Shown in pieces: positions 1 through 8,804 of a DNA stretch of 64,000 nt (positions within the stretch are counted from its first letter, which is position 1; every line of letters begins with the position of its first letter). The stretch spans positions 1-64,000 of the forward strand of contig JAEUVK010000163.1 in assembly GCA_016787135.1 (NCBI GenBank). Reading direction: 5' to 3'. This DNA is from Chitinophagaceae bacterium (GTDB taxonomy: Bacteria > Bacteroidota > Bacteroidia > Chitinophagales > Chitinophagaceae). The notes under the pieces are model-generated. The model saw only the letters and a program-made list of their open reading frames with translations, was not told the origin of the DNA and ran no database searches. The translations under genes were made by a program, and so were the position numbers.

Positions 1-64
1 GATAATTGCTTTGCTGATCAAATTTGCAGATTGATTTCATGACAATTATCGTTAATGCATGAGC

Positions 65-118
65 CCGGGTATTGGAAACCGGGTATAGCGTGATGTAGAT
101 CTATGGTTATTCCGGGTA
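65..118 (+). promoter_or_regulatory. Three direct CCGGGTA repeats upstream of the kdp operon
   Basis: The heptamer CCGGGTA occurs at 65-71, 79-85 and 112-118, always in the same orientation, with starts 14 and 33 bases apart. The first two also form a short CCCGG/CCGGG hairpin. They lie in the non-coding stretch before the potassium uptake genes, so they may be a binding site for a response regulator of this operon. That role is inference. I see no clear Bacteroidota -7 box or sigma-54 site between 1 and 247. Confidence 0.35.
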
Positions 119-247
119 GTATATGTGGCGAAAAGGACAAAACAGCAAAATGGTATTGCTGATCATTCTTGCGTGGCTAATGGCCTTTGCTATAATGATG
201 ATGGTGTTTATAAAACTAAAATTCTTATTCCGTTAAAAATAACACAT

Positions 248-331
248 ATGCTGACAATTATTCTTTTACTGGCCGGGCTGATATGCTTCTGGCTGCTCTT
301 TAAATCTATTGACTGGTTCGAAAAAATTTAA
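248..331 (+). CDS. Small single-span membrane peptide (27 aa) preceding KdpF
   Basis: This short frame encodes a 27-residue peptide with one hydrophobic span (about residues 2-18) and an ending FKSIDWFEKI. The same frame stays open upstream to a GTG at 125, but that extension is polar and looks non-coding, so I chose the ATG at 248. I recall similar tiny proteins ending in a KSID-FEKI-like motif just before kdpF in other Bacteroidota; this is memory, not a search. It lies 58 bases before kdpF and could be a small accessory subunit of the Kdp pump. The function is unknown. Confidence 0.5.
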   Translation: MLTIILLLAGLICFWLLFKSIDWFEKI

Positions 332-389
332 GCCCTGAGTCCTGAACTTGAAGAAGGGGCAAAGGGAAACTTAACAAATTTGATTTTTT

Positions 390-470
390 ATGATGGTCGC
401 ATTATTTATTCTGTCTGTTGCAGTCTTCTGCTACCTCGTGTATGTATTGATCAAACCTGAAAAATTCTGA
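390..470 (+). CDS. kdpF: KdpF, small subunit of the K+-transporting ATPase
   Basis: This 26-residue peptide has one transmembrane span and ends YLVYVLIKPEKF, which matches the usual KdpF ending (G/C-YLVYAL..PE.F). KdpF stabilises the KdpABC complex in the inner membrane. It ends four bases before the kdpA start codon, the normal kdpF-kdpA arrangement. Two consecutive ATG codons (390 and 393) could serve as the start. Confidence 0.85.
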   Translation: MMVALFILSVAVFCYLVYVLIKPEKF

Positions 471-474
471 TTAT

Positions 475-2190
475 ATGACTGGCGAAATTTTAGGCGTAAT
501 TATTATGTTTCTCCTGACGGTAGTGCTCGCATACCCGTTGGGGAAATATATGGTAAAAGTCTTTAAAGGGGAAAAGACCTTTACCGATTTCATGAACCCG
601 CTGGAAAGGTTCATTTTTAAAATAAGTGGCATCAATCCCAATGAAAGCATGAACTGGAAACAGTTTTTGAAAGCGATGCTCACCATTAACATGCTTTGGC
701 TGGTATATGCGATGCTGATGCTGGTTTTCCAGGATAAACTGCCACTGAACCCGGATGGCAATGCTGGGCAAACACCTGACCTGGCTTTTAATACAGCTAT
801 CAGCTTCCTGGTCAACTGTAACCTTCAGCACTATTCCGGTGAGTCAGGATTGACTTATTTAACTCAATTATTTGTCATCACTTTTCTGCAGTTCTTGAGC
901 GCAGCCACAGGTATTGCCTGTCTTGTTGCCCTGTTCAATGGACTAAAAGAAAAAACAACCAACAACCTTGGTAACTTCTGGAATTATCTTGTAAAAAGCA
1001 CGACAAGAATTTTATTGCCGTTATCAATCGTTGTTGCGACCATTCTTGCATTCAATGGTACACCTACCAGCTATGATGGTAAAGACAGCATGGTGACGTT
1101 GCAGGGCGATAGTGTGCAGGTGTCAAGAGGACCGGCTGCCGGTATGATCGCCATTAAGCAATTAGGCACTAATGGCGGTGGCTGGTTTGGTGTAAACTCC
1201 GCACATCCTCTGGAGAATCCAAATTACCTGACCAATGCAGTTGAAACTGTCTCCATTATCCTGATACCGATCGCCCTGGTATTTGCGTTGGGATTTTATC
1301 TCAAGCGCAAAAAACTGGCTTATATCATATTTGGTGTAATGACATTTTTGTTTGTCATCTTCTGCAGTATAAATATTTATTACGAAACCAGGGGCAATCC
1401 CGCCATTGACCAATTAGGAATTGCACAAACGGCGGGAAGCATGGAAGGAAAGGAGGTACGATTTGGCGCTGCGGCTACAGCATTGTGGAGTGTTGCTACT
1501 ACATCTACCTCCAATGGTTCTGTCAATGGCATGCATGATAGTTTAACACCCATATCAGGCGGCGTGGTGATACTGGATATGATGATAAATGCATTGTATG
1601 GAGGAGTGGGAGTTGGACTGCTCAATTATTTCATCTTTATCATAGTTGCTGTTTTTATTTCCGGATTGATGGTGGGACGAACTCCGGAATTCATGGGACA
1701 TAAAGTGGAAGCAAGAGAAGTGAAAATTGCAGCGCTTGTCACCCTGCTGTCTGCATTCCTGATAAAAGGATTCACGGCCTTGGCTGCATATTTCGTAGCG
1801 CATCATCCTGAAATGGCATGGGCCGTAAAACCGGGAGCATGGTTGAACAACCCTTCTTATCATGGTTTCTCAGAAATGCTGTATGAGTACACTTCTGCCA
1901 ATGCCAATAACGGAAGCGGTTTTGAAGGATTAGGAGATAATAGTATTTTCTGGAATGTAACTACCGGCATCGTGCTGATATTGGGAAGATATCTGCCCAT
2001 CGTTGGGCCAATCGCCATTATCGGTTTGCTGGCAAATAAAAAATATATTCCTGAATCACCTGGTACATTAAGAACCGATTCCATCACGTTTGGTGCAATG
2101 ACGCTGGCAGTAATTGTTATTATCACTGCATTGTCTTATCTGCCACCACTGGCTTTGGGACCTTTGGCTGAATATTTTTCACTGTATTAA
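475..2190 (+). CDS. kdpA: KdpA, potassium-binding channel-like subunit
   Basis: KdpA is the inner-membrane subunit that selects and binds K+ in the KdpFABC pump. At 571 residues it is of normal family length. The four pore-loop filter regions can be seen in order: VNCNLQHYSGE near residue 113, GTNGGGWFGVNSAHP near 232, TSTSNGSVNGMHDS near 345 and SANANNGSGFEGL near 475. In the first filter the family usually has a TNTNWQ-like sequence, so NCNLQ is a variant. The gene follows kdpF by 4 bases and precedes kdpB by 12, so all are probably one transcript. Confidence 0.96.
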   Translation: MTGEILGVIIMFLLTVVLAYPLGKYMVKVFKGEKTFTDFMNPLERFIFKISGINPNESMNWKQFLKAMLTINMLWLVYAMLMLVFQDKLPLNPDGNAGQTPDLAFNTAISFLVNCNLQHYSGESGLTYLTQLFVITFLQFLSAATGIACLVALFNGLKEKTTNNLGNFWNYLVKSTTRILLPLSIVVATILAFNGTPTSYDGKDSMVTLQGDSVQVSRGPAAGMIAIKQLGTNGGGWFGVNSAHPLENPNYLTNAVETVSIILIPIALVFALGFYLKRKKLAYIIFGVMTFLFVIFCSINIYYETRGNPAIDQLGIAQTAGSMEGKEVRFGAAATALWSVATTSTSNGSVNGMHDSLTPISGGVVILDMMINALYGGVGVGLLNYFIFIIVAVFISGLMVGRTPEFMGHKVEAREVKIAALVTLLSAFLIKGFTALAAYFVAHHPEMAWAVKPGAWLNNPSYHGFSEMLYEYTSANANNGSGFEGLGDNSIFWNVTTGIVLILGRYLPIVGPIAIIGLLANKKYIPESPGTLRTDSITFGAMTLAVIVIITALSYLPPLALGPLAEYFSLY

Positions 2191-2202
2191 TTATAAGCAA
2201 TC

Positions 2203-4272
2203 ATGGCAAAAAGAAAACGTAATATAAAATTATTTGATCCGGCATTGGTGGGCACAGCAATAAAACAATCTTTTATAAAGCTGAACCCTGCTTTGATGAT
2301 AAAAAACCCGGTCATGTTCACCGTAGAGATCGGTACGGCGGTGATGCTGGCGGTTTGTATTTATCAGATGGCAACAGGCGATTTGAACCAGGGTGCATTG
2401 TGGTACAATATGGTTGTCTTCTTCATTCTGCTGATCACGGTGTTGTTTGCCAACTTTGCTGAAGCACTGGCTGAAGCAAGGGGAAAGGCACAGGCAGAAA
2501 GTTTGCGTAAAACAAGAGAAGAAACCCCTGCGAAGAAAGTAAGTGGTGAATGGTCGGTTGTGAATACTCACCGCTCACCACTCACCATTAAAATAGTACC
2601 GTCGTCATCTTTAAAACTGGGAGATCATTTTGTTTGCGAAGCCGGTGATATCATCCCGATGGATGGTGAAATTGTAGAAGGCATAGCCACCATTGATGAA
2701 TCAGCCATCACTGGCGAATCGGCTCCTGTTATCAGGGAAGCAGGTGGTGACAAGTCATCAGTGACCGGTGGCACCAAAGTATTAAGCGATCGTATCGTGG
2801 TGGAAGTCACTACTCAACCCGGCGAATCTTTTTTAGATAAAATGATCGCACTGGTAGAAGGCGCTTCCAGGCAAAAGACACCCAACGAGATTGCATTGAC
2901 CATCCTGCTGTCAGCATTCACACTCATATTTGTCATTGTATGTGTGACATTAAAGCCATTTGCTGACTATGCCAATACGCCGATCACGATCGCCGCATTT
3001 ATTTCATTATTTGTTTGCCTGATCCCTACTACGATCGGTGGCCTGTTATCTGCCATTGGTATTGCCGGTATGGACAGGGCGTTGAGAGCAAACGTTATCG
3101 CTAAAAGTGGTAAGGCTGTCGAAACAGCCGGTGATGTGGATGTGTTACTGCTGGATAAAACAGGAACGATCACGATCGGCAATCGCAAAGCCACTAACTT
3201 TTATCCTGCGAGCGGTGTAGGTGAAAGTGAGTTCATTCAATACTCTTCGCTGGGCTCCTTATCGGATGATACACCGGAAGGGAAATCCATTGTTGAGTTG
3301 GCGATACAGAAAGGAGTAAATGCAAAAGCAGAGACAGGTTCTCAATTCATACGGTTTACGGCAGAAACAAGAAGCAGTGGCGTGGATACACCAGGGGGTT
3401 TGAAAATTCGCAAAGGCGCTTTTGATGCTATTGCCAATATGGTTACCCAAAGCGGCAACCATGTACCTGCAGCCACTTCAGAAAAAGTAAAAACGATAGC
3501 CGCTAATGGAGGTACACCGCTGGTGGTTGCTGTGAATAATGAAGTAAAAGGTGTGATTGAATTGCAGGACATTATCAAACCCGGGATACAGGAACGTTTT
3601 CAACGTTTGCGTAAAATGGGTGTAAAGACCGTGATGGTGACAGGAGACAACCCACTTACGGCAAAATATATTGCAGAGAAAGCGGGAGTGGATGATTTTA
3701 TCGCGGAAGCCAAACCGGAGGATAAAATGAATTATATCCGGAAAGAACAGGCGGATGGGAAGCTGGTAGCAATGATGGGCGATGGCACCAATGATGCGCC
3801 GGCATTAGCACAGGCTGATGTAGGCGTGTCTATGAACAGTGGTACACAGGCGGCGAAAGAAGCAGGTAATATGGTGGACCTGGACAACGACCCTACCAAG
3901 CTGATCGAAGTAGTGGAAATAGGTAAGCAATTGCTGATTACAAGAGGTACATTGACAACCTTTTCTATTGCGAATGACGTAGCGAAATACTTTGCTATTG
4001 TCCCGGCATTGTTCATTGCTTCTATCCCGGCTTTGCAGTCGCTGAATATTATGAACCTGAAAAGCCCTGAGACAGCGATCTTGTCAGCGATCATTTTCAA
4101 CGCCCTGATCATTCCAGCGCTGATACCACTGGCATTGAGAGGAGTTCAATACAGGCCTATTGGTGCCAGTGCATTGTTGAGAAGAAATTTACTGGTATAT
4201 GGGTTAGGTGGAATCATCGCACCATTTATCGGAATTAAACTGATCGATTTGTTACTTGGCTTATTTATGTAA
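2203..4272 (+). CDS. kdpB: KdpB, P-type ATPase catalytic subunit
   Basis: KdpB hydrolyses ATP to drive K+ import through KdpA. The 689-residue protein carries the P-type motifs in order: ITGES (actuator domain), DKTGTIT (phosphorylated Asp), [10 protein letters not shown], and [16 protein letters not shown] (hinge). The actuator domain contains an extra piece between KKV and the [10 protein letters not shown] strand. It is encoded at 2542-2589 by a short repeat that also occurs in the TolB-like gene near 13.77 kb. The frame stays intact, and the insert seems to fall in a variable loop. The rest is well conserved, so I expect a working enzyme. Confidence 0.96.
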   Translation: MAKRKRNIKLFDPALVGTAIKQSFIKLNPALMIKNPVMFTVEIGTAVMLAVCIYQMATGDLNQGALWYNMVVFFILLITVLFANFAEALAEARGKAQAESLRKTREETPAKKVSGEWSVVNTHRSPLTIKIVPSSSLKLGDHFVCEAGDIIPMDGEIVEGIATIDESAITGESAPVIREAGGDKSSVTGGTKVLSDRIVVEVTTQPGESFLDKMIALVEGASRQKTPNEIALTILLSAFTLIFVIVCVTLKPFADYANTPITIAAFISLFVCLIPTTIGGLLSAIGIAGMDRALRANVIAKSGKAVETAGDVDVLLLDKTGTITIGNRKATNFYPASGVGESEFIQYSSLGSLSDDTPEGKSIVELAIQKGVNAKAETGSQFIRFTAETRSSGVDTPGGLKIRKGAFDAIANMVTQSGNHVPAATSEKVKTIAANGGTPLVVAVNNEVKGVIELQDIIKPGIQERFQRLRKMGVKTVMVTGDNPLTAKYIAEKAGVDDFIAEAKPEDKMNYIRKEQADGKLVAMMGDGTNDAPALAQADVGVSMNSGTQAAKEAGNMVDLDNDPTKLIEVVEIGKQLLITRGTLTTFSIANDVAKYFAIVPALFIASIPALQSLNIMNLKSPETAILSAIIFNALIIPALIPLALRGVQYRPIGASALLRRNLLVYGLGGIIAPFIGIKLIDLLLGLFM
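2542..2589 (+). repeat. Short dispersed repeat inside kdpB, in frame
   Basis: CCGCTCACCACTCACCATT at 2571-2589 is identical over 19 bases to 13769-13787 in the TolB-like gene. AGTGGTGAATGG at 2542-2553 is the exact reverse complement of 13783-13794. Within kdpB the two arms AGTGGTGA and TCACCACT can pair. The element adds about 16 codons to the actuator-domain loop without breaking the frame. Confidence 0.65.
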
Positions 4273-4301
4273 AAGTCAAACATCAAAGTAAAAAGTAAAA
4301 A

Positions 4302-4853
4302 ATGAAAAAGAATTTACTGATATCGCTGAAACTGACATTGGTGATGATCATCCTGTGTGCGGTTTTGTATCCATTATTCATTGCATTGATCGGTAAAGCG
4401 ACTCCAGGAAGCGGAAAAGGAGAGACGGTCACCGTAAACGGCCATGTAGTGGGTTACGAAAAAGTGGGACAAAAGTTTACAGACGATAAATATTTCTGGG
4501 GACGTCCTTCTGCTGTTGATTACAATGCGGCTGGTTCTGCAGGCAGTAACAAGGGGCCTTCCAATCCTGATTATTTACAGATCGTCAGGGACAGGATCGA
4601 TTCTTTTCTCGTGCACAACCCCGGGATAAAAAAAGAAGAAATACCTGCTGAAATGGTCACAGCCTCCGGCAGTGGATTGGACCCTCATATTTCACCGGCT
4701 GGTGCATATGTGCAGGTAAAGCGCATCGCTGCTGTACGCGGCCTGGATGAAAACAAAGTAAAACAACTGGTGGATAAGCAAATCGAAAAAGGAATACTTG
4801 GTCCTGATGTGGTAAATGTGCTGAAGCTGAATATTGCATTAGATAACTTATAA
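4302..4853 (+). CDS. kdpC: KdpC, K+-transporting ATPase subunit C
   Basis: KdpC is the single-span subunit of KdpFABC that contacts KdpA and KdpB and supports ATP binding. The 183-residue protein has one N-terminal membrane helix (about residues 8-28). Family motifs follow: FWGRPSAVDYNAAGSAGSN, then SGLDPHISPAGAYVQVKR, and a C-terminal ILGPDVVNVLKLNIALD. The gene lies 29 bases after kdpB on the same strand. Confidence 0.95.
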   Translation: MKKNLLISLKLTLVMIILCAVLYPLFIALIGKATPGSGKGETVTVNGHVVGYEKVGQKFTDDKYFWGRPSAVDYNAAGSAGSNKGPSNPDYLQIVRDRIDSFLVHNPGIKKEEIPAEMVTASGSGLDPHISPAGAYVQVKRIAAVRGLDENKVKQLVDKQIEKGILGPDVVNVLKLNIALDNL

Positions 4854-4878
4854 TAAAGGATTTTTAAAAAGCTGAAAG

Positions 4879-5952
4879 ATGAGAAAGATCTTATTAGGAT
4901 CAGCCATGCTGATCAGTGTTTCCCTGTGGTCGCAGGAAGAGCAAAAACCATCCATAACGTGGAACGGTTATGTGGAAACGTATTATCAATATGATTTCAA
5001 TAAGCCCGTGGATAATAATCGCCCGGGTTTTATTTACAGTCATAGCCGTCACAATGAGTTTAACCTGAACCTGGGTTTCCTGAAAGGTAGTTACATCGCG
5101 GAAAGGGTAAGGGCTAACCTTGCATTGGCTGCCGGTACGTATATGAACGTCAACTATGCTGCCGAACCCGGTGTTTTGAAAAATATCTATGAAGCCAATG
5201 CGGGGGTGAAGCTTAGTAAGAAAAAGAACCTGTGGTTAGATGCGGGCATTTTTGGTTCGCACATCGGGTTTGAAAGCGCTATCAGCAAGGATTGCTGGAC
5301 GTTGACGAGAGGTATTCTTGCCGACAACTCTCCTTATTACGAAGCGGGTGCAAAGATCACGTACACTACAGATGATAGTAAATGGATATTGGGTGGCCTT
5401 GCGCTGAACGGATGGCAACGCATAAAAAGAGTGGATGGCAATTCATTAATGAGCTGGGGAACACAGATCCAGTTCAAACCTTCGGACAAAGTGCTGCTGA
5501 ACTATAGTACGTTTATCGGCACGGATAAACCTGACAATGCAAGATTAATGCGCATTTTTCATAACCTGTACGGCGTATTTACAATAAGTGATAAGCTGGG
5601 GCTGACGCTTGGTTTTGATATAGGTACAGAAGAAAAAACTCCGTCAGGAGACGGGACCAATACCTGGTACACCCCAGTAGGTATACTAAAATATAGCATC
5701 AGCGATAAATGGGCAATAGCGGGAAGGGTAGAACATTATAATGACAAGAATGGGGTGATCATCAGTACCGGAACACCGAACGGTTTTCAGACAACAGGGT
5801 TTTCGCTGAATATAGACCATAGCCCGGCAAATAATGTACTGGTTAGGCTGGAAGCGAGAAGTCTTTCCAGTAAGGATGAAATATTTACGAAGGAAGATGG
5901 AATTAGTAAGAATAATACCTTTATTACATCATCTATTGCCGTTTCATTTTAG
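4879..5952 (+). CDS. OmpL-like beta-barrel porin linked to kdp
   Basis: This 357-residue protein begins with a signal peptide ending near SLWSQ. Alternating beta-strand sequence follows and it finishes in a C-terminal aromatic strand (SSIAVSF), all typical of an outer-membrane barrel. It resembles the OmpL-like putative beta-barrel porin 2 family; for example it opens with NGYVETYYQYDF, as such porins often do. It sits between kdpC (25 bases away) and the kdpD-like gene (3 bases away), so it is almost certainly cotranscribed with the K+ pump. A role in letting K+ cross the outer membrane is inferred from that position. A second member of the family is at 35494-36561. Confidence 0.8.
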   Translation: MRKILLGSAMLISVSLWSQEEQKPSITWNGYVETYYQYDFNKPVDNNRPGFIYSHSRHNEFNLNLGFLKGSYIAERVRANLALAAGTYMNVNYAAEPGVLKNIYEANAGVKLSKKKNLWLDAGIFGSHIGFESAISKDCWTLTRGILADNSPYYEAGAKITYTTDDSKWILGGLALNGWQRIKRVDGNSLMSWGTQIQFKPSDKVLLNYSTFIGTDKPDNARLMRIFHNLYGVFTISDKLGLTLGFDIGTEEKTPSGDGTNTWYTPVGILKYSISDKWAIAGRVEHYNDKNGVIISTGTPNGFQTTGFSLNIDHSPANNVLVRLEARSLSSKDEIFTKEDGISKNNTFITSSIAVSF

Positions 5953-5955
5953 CGT

Positions 5956-7077
5956 ATGGCAGAAAGCGAAGCCGATAAGTGGTTAGCCAGGATTCAGCAG
6001 GAGAATAAAGGCAAGCTGAAGATCTACATTGGCATGAGCGCCGGGGTAGGGAAGAGCTATCGTATGCTCCAGGAAGCGCATACCCTTCTGCGTAATGGGG
6101 TGAATGTAAGGGTCGGCTATATCGAAACGCATGGAAGAAAAGAAACACAGGCACTGATAGAAGGATTGCCCGTCATTCCCCGGCGAAAGGTTTTTTACAA
6201 AGGGAAAGAGCTGGATGAATTGGATGTGCAGGCCATTTTGCTGTTACATCCGGAAGTGGTAATAGTGGATGAACTGGCGCATACCAATATTCCCGGCAGC
6301 AAAAATGAAAAACGCTGGCAGGATGTACTGGATATACTGGATGCGGGCATTGATGTGATATCGGCGATCAATATCCAGCATATCGAGAGTATCAATGAGG
6401 ATGTGAAAGAGATCACCGGGGTAGAGGTAAAGGAAAGGGTCCCGGATAAGATATTGCAGATCGCAGATGAGGTGGTGAATATTGACCTGACCGCGGATGA
6501 GCTCATCACAAGATTAAAAGAAGGAAAGATATACGATCACAGCAAGGTGCAGCAGGCACTGGACAATTTTTTCAAACCGGAAAAGATCCTGCAACTCCGT
6601 GAATTGGCTTTAAAAGAAGTAGCGGGCCAGGTGGAAAGAAAGGTGGATTATGAGGTGACAGCAAAGGAAAGACCCTGGCGGCATGAACGCTTCCTTGCCT
6701 GTATCTCATCCAACCATGAAATGGCACAGAACATCATCCGCAAAACAGCCAGGCTGGCTTCTTATTATAACAGCCAGTGGTATGTGTTGTATGTGCAGAC
6801 ACCAAGAGAATCCATGGATAAGATCCCGCTGGCAGCCCAGCGTCACCTCATCAATAATTTTAAAAATGCGACCGAACTTGGAGCGGAAGTGTTGCAGGTG
6901 AAAGCTGATAATATTGCACGGGAGATCATGGACATGGTAATAGAAAAACAGGTCACCACAGTTTGTATTGGTAAACCTCATTTAAATTTGTTCCAGGTTA
7001 TCCTTAGAACTAACCTGTTTAACCAGTTATTAAAGACATTATCCCGGAACAATGTGGACCTGATCATACTATCCTGA
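5956..7077 (+). CDS. kdpD: Free-standing KdpD sensor domain with USP domain, no kinase
   Basis: The 373-residue protein matches only the cytoplasmic N-terminal half of KdpD. It has the KdpD ATP-binding domain with GMSAGVGKS at residues 26-34, the GYIETHGR segment and VIVDELAHTN. A universal-stress-protein-like domain follows at about 245-373. The four membrane helices and kinase core of classical KdpD (about 890 aa) are absent, so this is a split system rather than a chance truncation. The next gene, a complete histidine kinase, overlaps it by one base (TGATG), which points to translational coupling. Gene symbol applies to the sensor half only. No KdpE response regulator is seen in the window. 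Confidence 0.85.
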   Translation: MAESEADKWLARIQQENKGKLKIYIGMSAGVGKSYRMLQEAHTLLRNGVNVRVGYIETHGRKETQALIEGLPVIPRRKVFYKGKELDELDVQAILLLHPEVVIVDELAHTNIPGSKNEKRWQDVLDILDAGIDVISAINIQHIESINEDVKEITGVEVKERVPDKILQIADEVVNIDLTADELITRLKEGKIYDHSKVQQALDNFFKPEKILQLRELALKEVAGQVERKVDYEVTAKERPWRHERFLACISSNHEMAQNIIRKTARLASYYNSQWYVLYVQTPRESMDKIPLAAQRHLINNFKNATELGAEVLQVKADNIAREIMDMVIEKQVTTVCIGKPHLNLFQVILRTNLFNQLLKTLSRNNVDLIILS

Positions 7078-8780
7078 TGGCGATAAAACTAAAAACAAAA
7101 GTAGCCCTGGGCGGTGTTTTTCTTTTTGCACTGCTGATAACTGTCGGGGCTTTGAGTGTTTATTATTTGAACCGGATAACCGAAGAAGCCAAAGGCATCG
7201 TGAAGGATAATTACGAAACATTAAACTATTCCCGGGAAATGCTGAAAGAAATGGATGAACTCAGCGGTGCTGACAGCATGAATGCCTTCAAGGGTTTTGA
7301 ACAGAGTCTTCGATTGCAGGAAAGAAACATTACAGAGCCCGGCGAAAAGGAGTTTACCGAGTCTCTGCGAAAGAATTTCAATTCCTTAAAGCAAATAAGA
7401 ACTACTGATTCTTTACGCTCACTGATCCGTAAGGATATCAGCGGTATTATGCAATTGAATTTAAAGGCCATTGACCGGAAGAACCAGGTTGCTAAGGCAT
7501 CCGCAGAAAATGCAAAGACAATTATCACGGTGATTCTTACTCTTTGTACGCTGATCGGCCTGACATTTGTCTTCAATTTCCCTTCACTGGTGGCCTCGCC
7601 TATTGCCAAGTTAACTGAGGGCATAAAAGCCATTGCCAGTAAGAATTATGGTGAACGCATTCACCTGAACCGTAAAGATGAGTTTGGACAATTAGCTAAT
7701 GCCTTTAATAGTATGGCCGAGAAACTGGATGAGTACGAGCACAGTAATTTGGCAAAAATTCTTTTTGAGAAAAGAAGGGCAGAAACAGTTATCAATTCAT
7801 TAAAAGATGCCAGTATTGGAATTGATAACAAAGGGATCATTCTCTTTGCCAACCAGCAGGCACTACAATTACTTAACCTGAGAGAATTGGAAATTGTAGG
7901 CCAACCGCAGGAAGGGGTACAAAGAAAAAATGACTTGTTTCGGTTTCTACTCAATGAAAAAAATAATGCCCCGTTCAAGATCGTTGTAGAGGGTAAAGAA
8001 AATTATTTTACCAAAGAGATTATTGATATCAAACAGGAGGAAGATAAAGCAGGCAGTGTGATCGTCTTAAGAAATATTACTTCTTTCAAGGAACTGGATG
8101 TTGCCAAAACAAATTTCATTGCAACGATTTCTCACGAGTTAAAGACACCACTGGCCTCCTCCGACTTCAGCCTGAAATTGCTTGAGGACAGCCGTGTCGG
8201 GCTATTAACTAATGAACAGAAGGAGCTGGTACAGCAATTGAGAAATGATAACCAGCGGATGCTTAAGATACTTAGTGAGTTGTTGAATATGTCGCAGGTG
8301 GAGGCAGGAAAGATACAACTGGACATTCAGGAAGTAAGTCCTTATTCAATTGTACAAACTTCCATCAAGGCTGTGAGTGGCGCGGCAAAGGAAAAACAAA
8401 TTACTATTGACCTGAGAGGCGGGGATGACCTGCCTGATATTAAAACTGACCCGGATAAAATAAGCTGGGTATTGAATAATTTCCTGACCAATGCGATCAA
8501 ATTTTCCCCTGCTGGTAGCAGTATAATAATTGCGGTACAAAAAAAGGACAATGAAATGTCATTTTCAGTTGCAGATGAGGGTATAGGTATCGAGAAAACG
8601 TATCAAAGCCGGATATTTGAACGCTACTTCCAGGTGCCTGGCCGTTCAGAAAAAAAAGGCTCTGGCATCGGACTGGCCATTTGTAAAGAATTTATTGATG
8701 CGTTGGGCGGTAAGATCTGGGTTAGAAGTGAATTGGGGCAAGGGAGCAGATTTGGATTTGATATTCCGGTGTCACAATAA
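7077..8780 (+). CDS. HAMP-PAS histidine kinase, partner of the KdpD sensor domain
   Basis: This 567-residue membrane sensor kinase has a transmembrane helix at about 9-31, a periplasmic helical stretch, a second helix at about 148-170, a HAMP linker, and a PAS-like region (about 235-335). The HisKA motif ISHELKTPL has phospho-acceptor His353. The ATP-binding domain shows an N box (NFLTNAIKFSP), DEGIGI and GSGIGLAICKEF. It starts inside the stop codon of the kdpD-like gene, so the two are probably made together and act as one potassium or turgor sensor. Its partner response regulator is not in this window. Confidence 0.88.
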   Translation: MAIKLKTKVALGGVFLFALLITVGALSVYYLNRITEEAKGIVKDNYETLNYSREMLKEMDELSGADSMNAFKGFEQSLRLQERNITEPGEKEFTESLRKNFNSLKQIRTTDSLRSLIRKDISGIMQLNLKAIDRKNQVAKASAENAKTIITVILTLCTLIGLTFVFNFPSLVASPIAKLTEGIKAIASKNYGERIHLNRKDEFGQLANAFNSMAEKLDEYEHSNLAKILFEKRRAETVINSLKDASIGIDNKGIILFANQQALQLLNLRELEIVGQPQEGVQRKNDLFRFLLNEKNNAPFKIVVEGKENYFTKEIIDIKQEEDKAGSVIVLRNITSFKELDVAKTNFIATISHELKTPLASSDFSLKLLEDSRVGLLTNEQKELVQQLRNDNQRMLKILSELLNMSQVEAGKIQLDIQEVSPYSIVQTSIKAVSGAAKEKQITIDLRGGDDLPDIKTDPDKISWVLNNFLTNAIKFSPAGSSIIIAVQKKDNEMSFSVADEGIGIEKTYQSRIFERYFQVPGRSEKKGSGIGLAICKEFIDALGGKIWVRSELGQGSRFGFDIPVSQ

Positions 8781-8804
8781 ATTTGTGGGAAGTTCAAGTG
8801 AAGT

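Noticed and set aside
150-200. Possible sigma-54 promoter before kdp
   Set aside because: GG and GC pairs are present, but none have the required 10-base spacing.
125-247. Upstream extension of the 27-aa peptide frame from the GTG at 125
   Set aside because: The extension is polar, looks non-coding, and homologous small peptides (from memory) start near the hydrophobic span.
471-815. Open frames on the opposite strand of kdpA, kdpB, gltB, ilvB and other genes
   Set aside because: They are shadows of strongly conserved coding sequences and show no family features or gene signals of their own.
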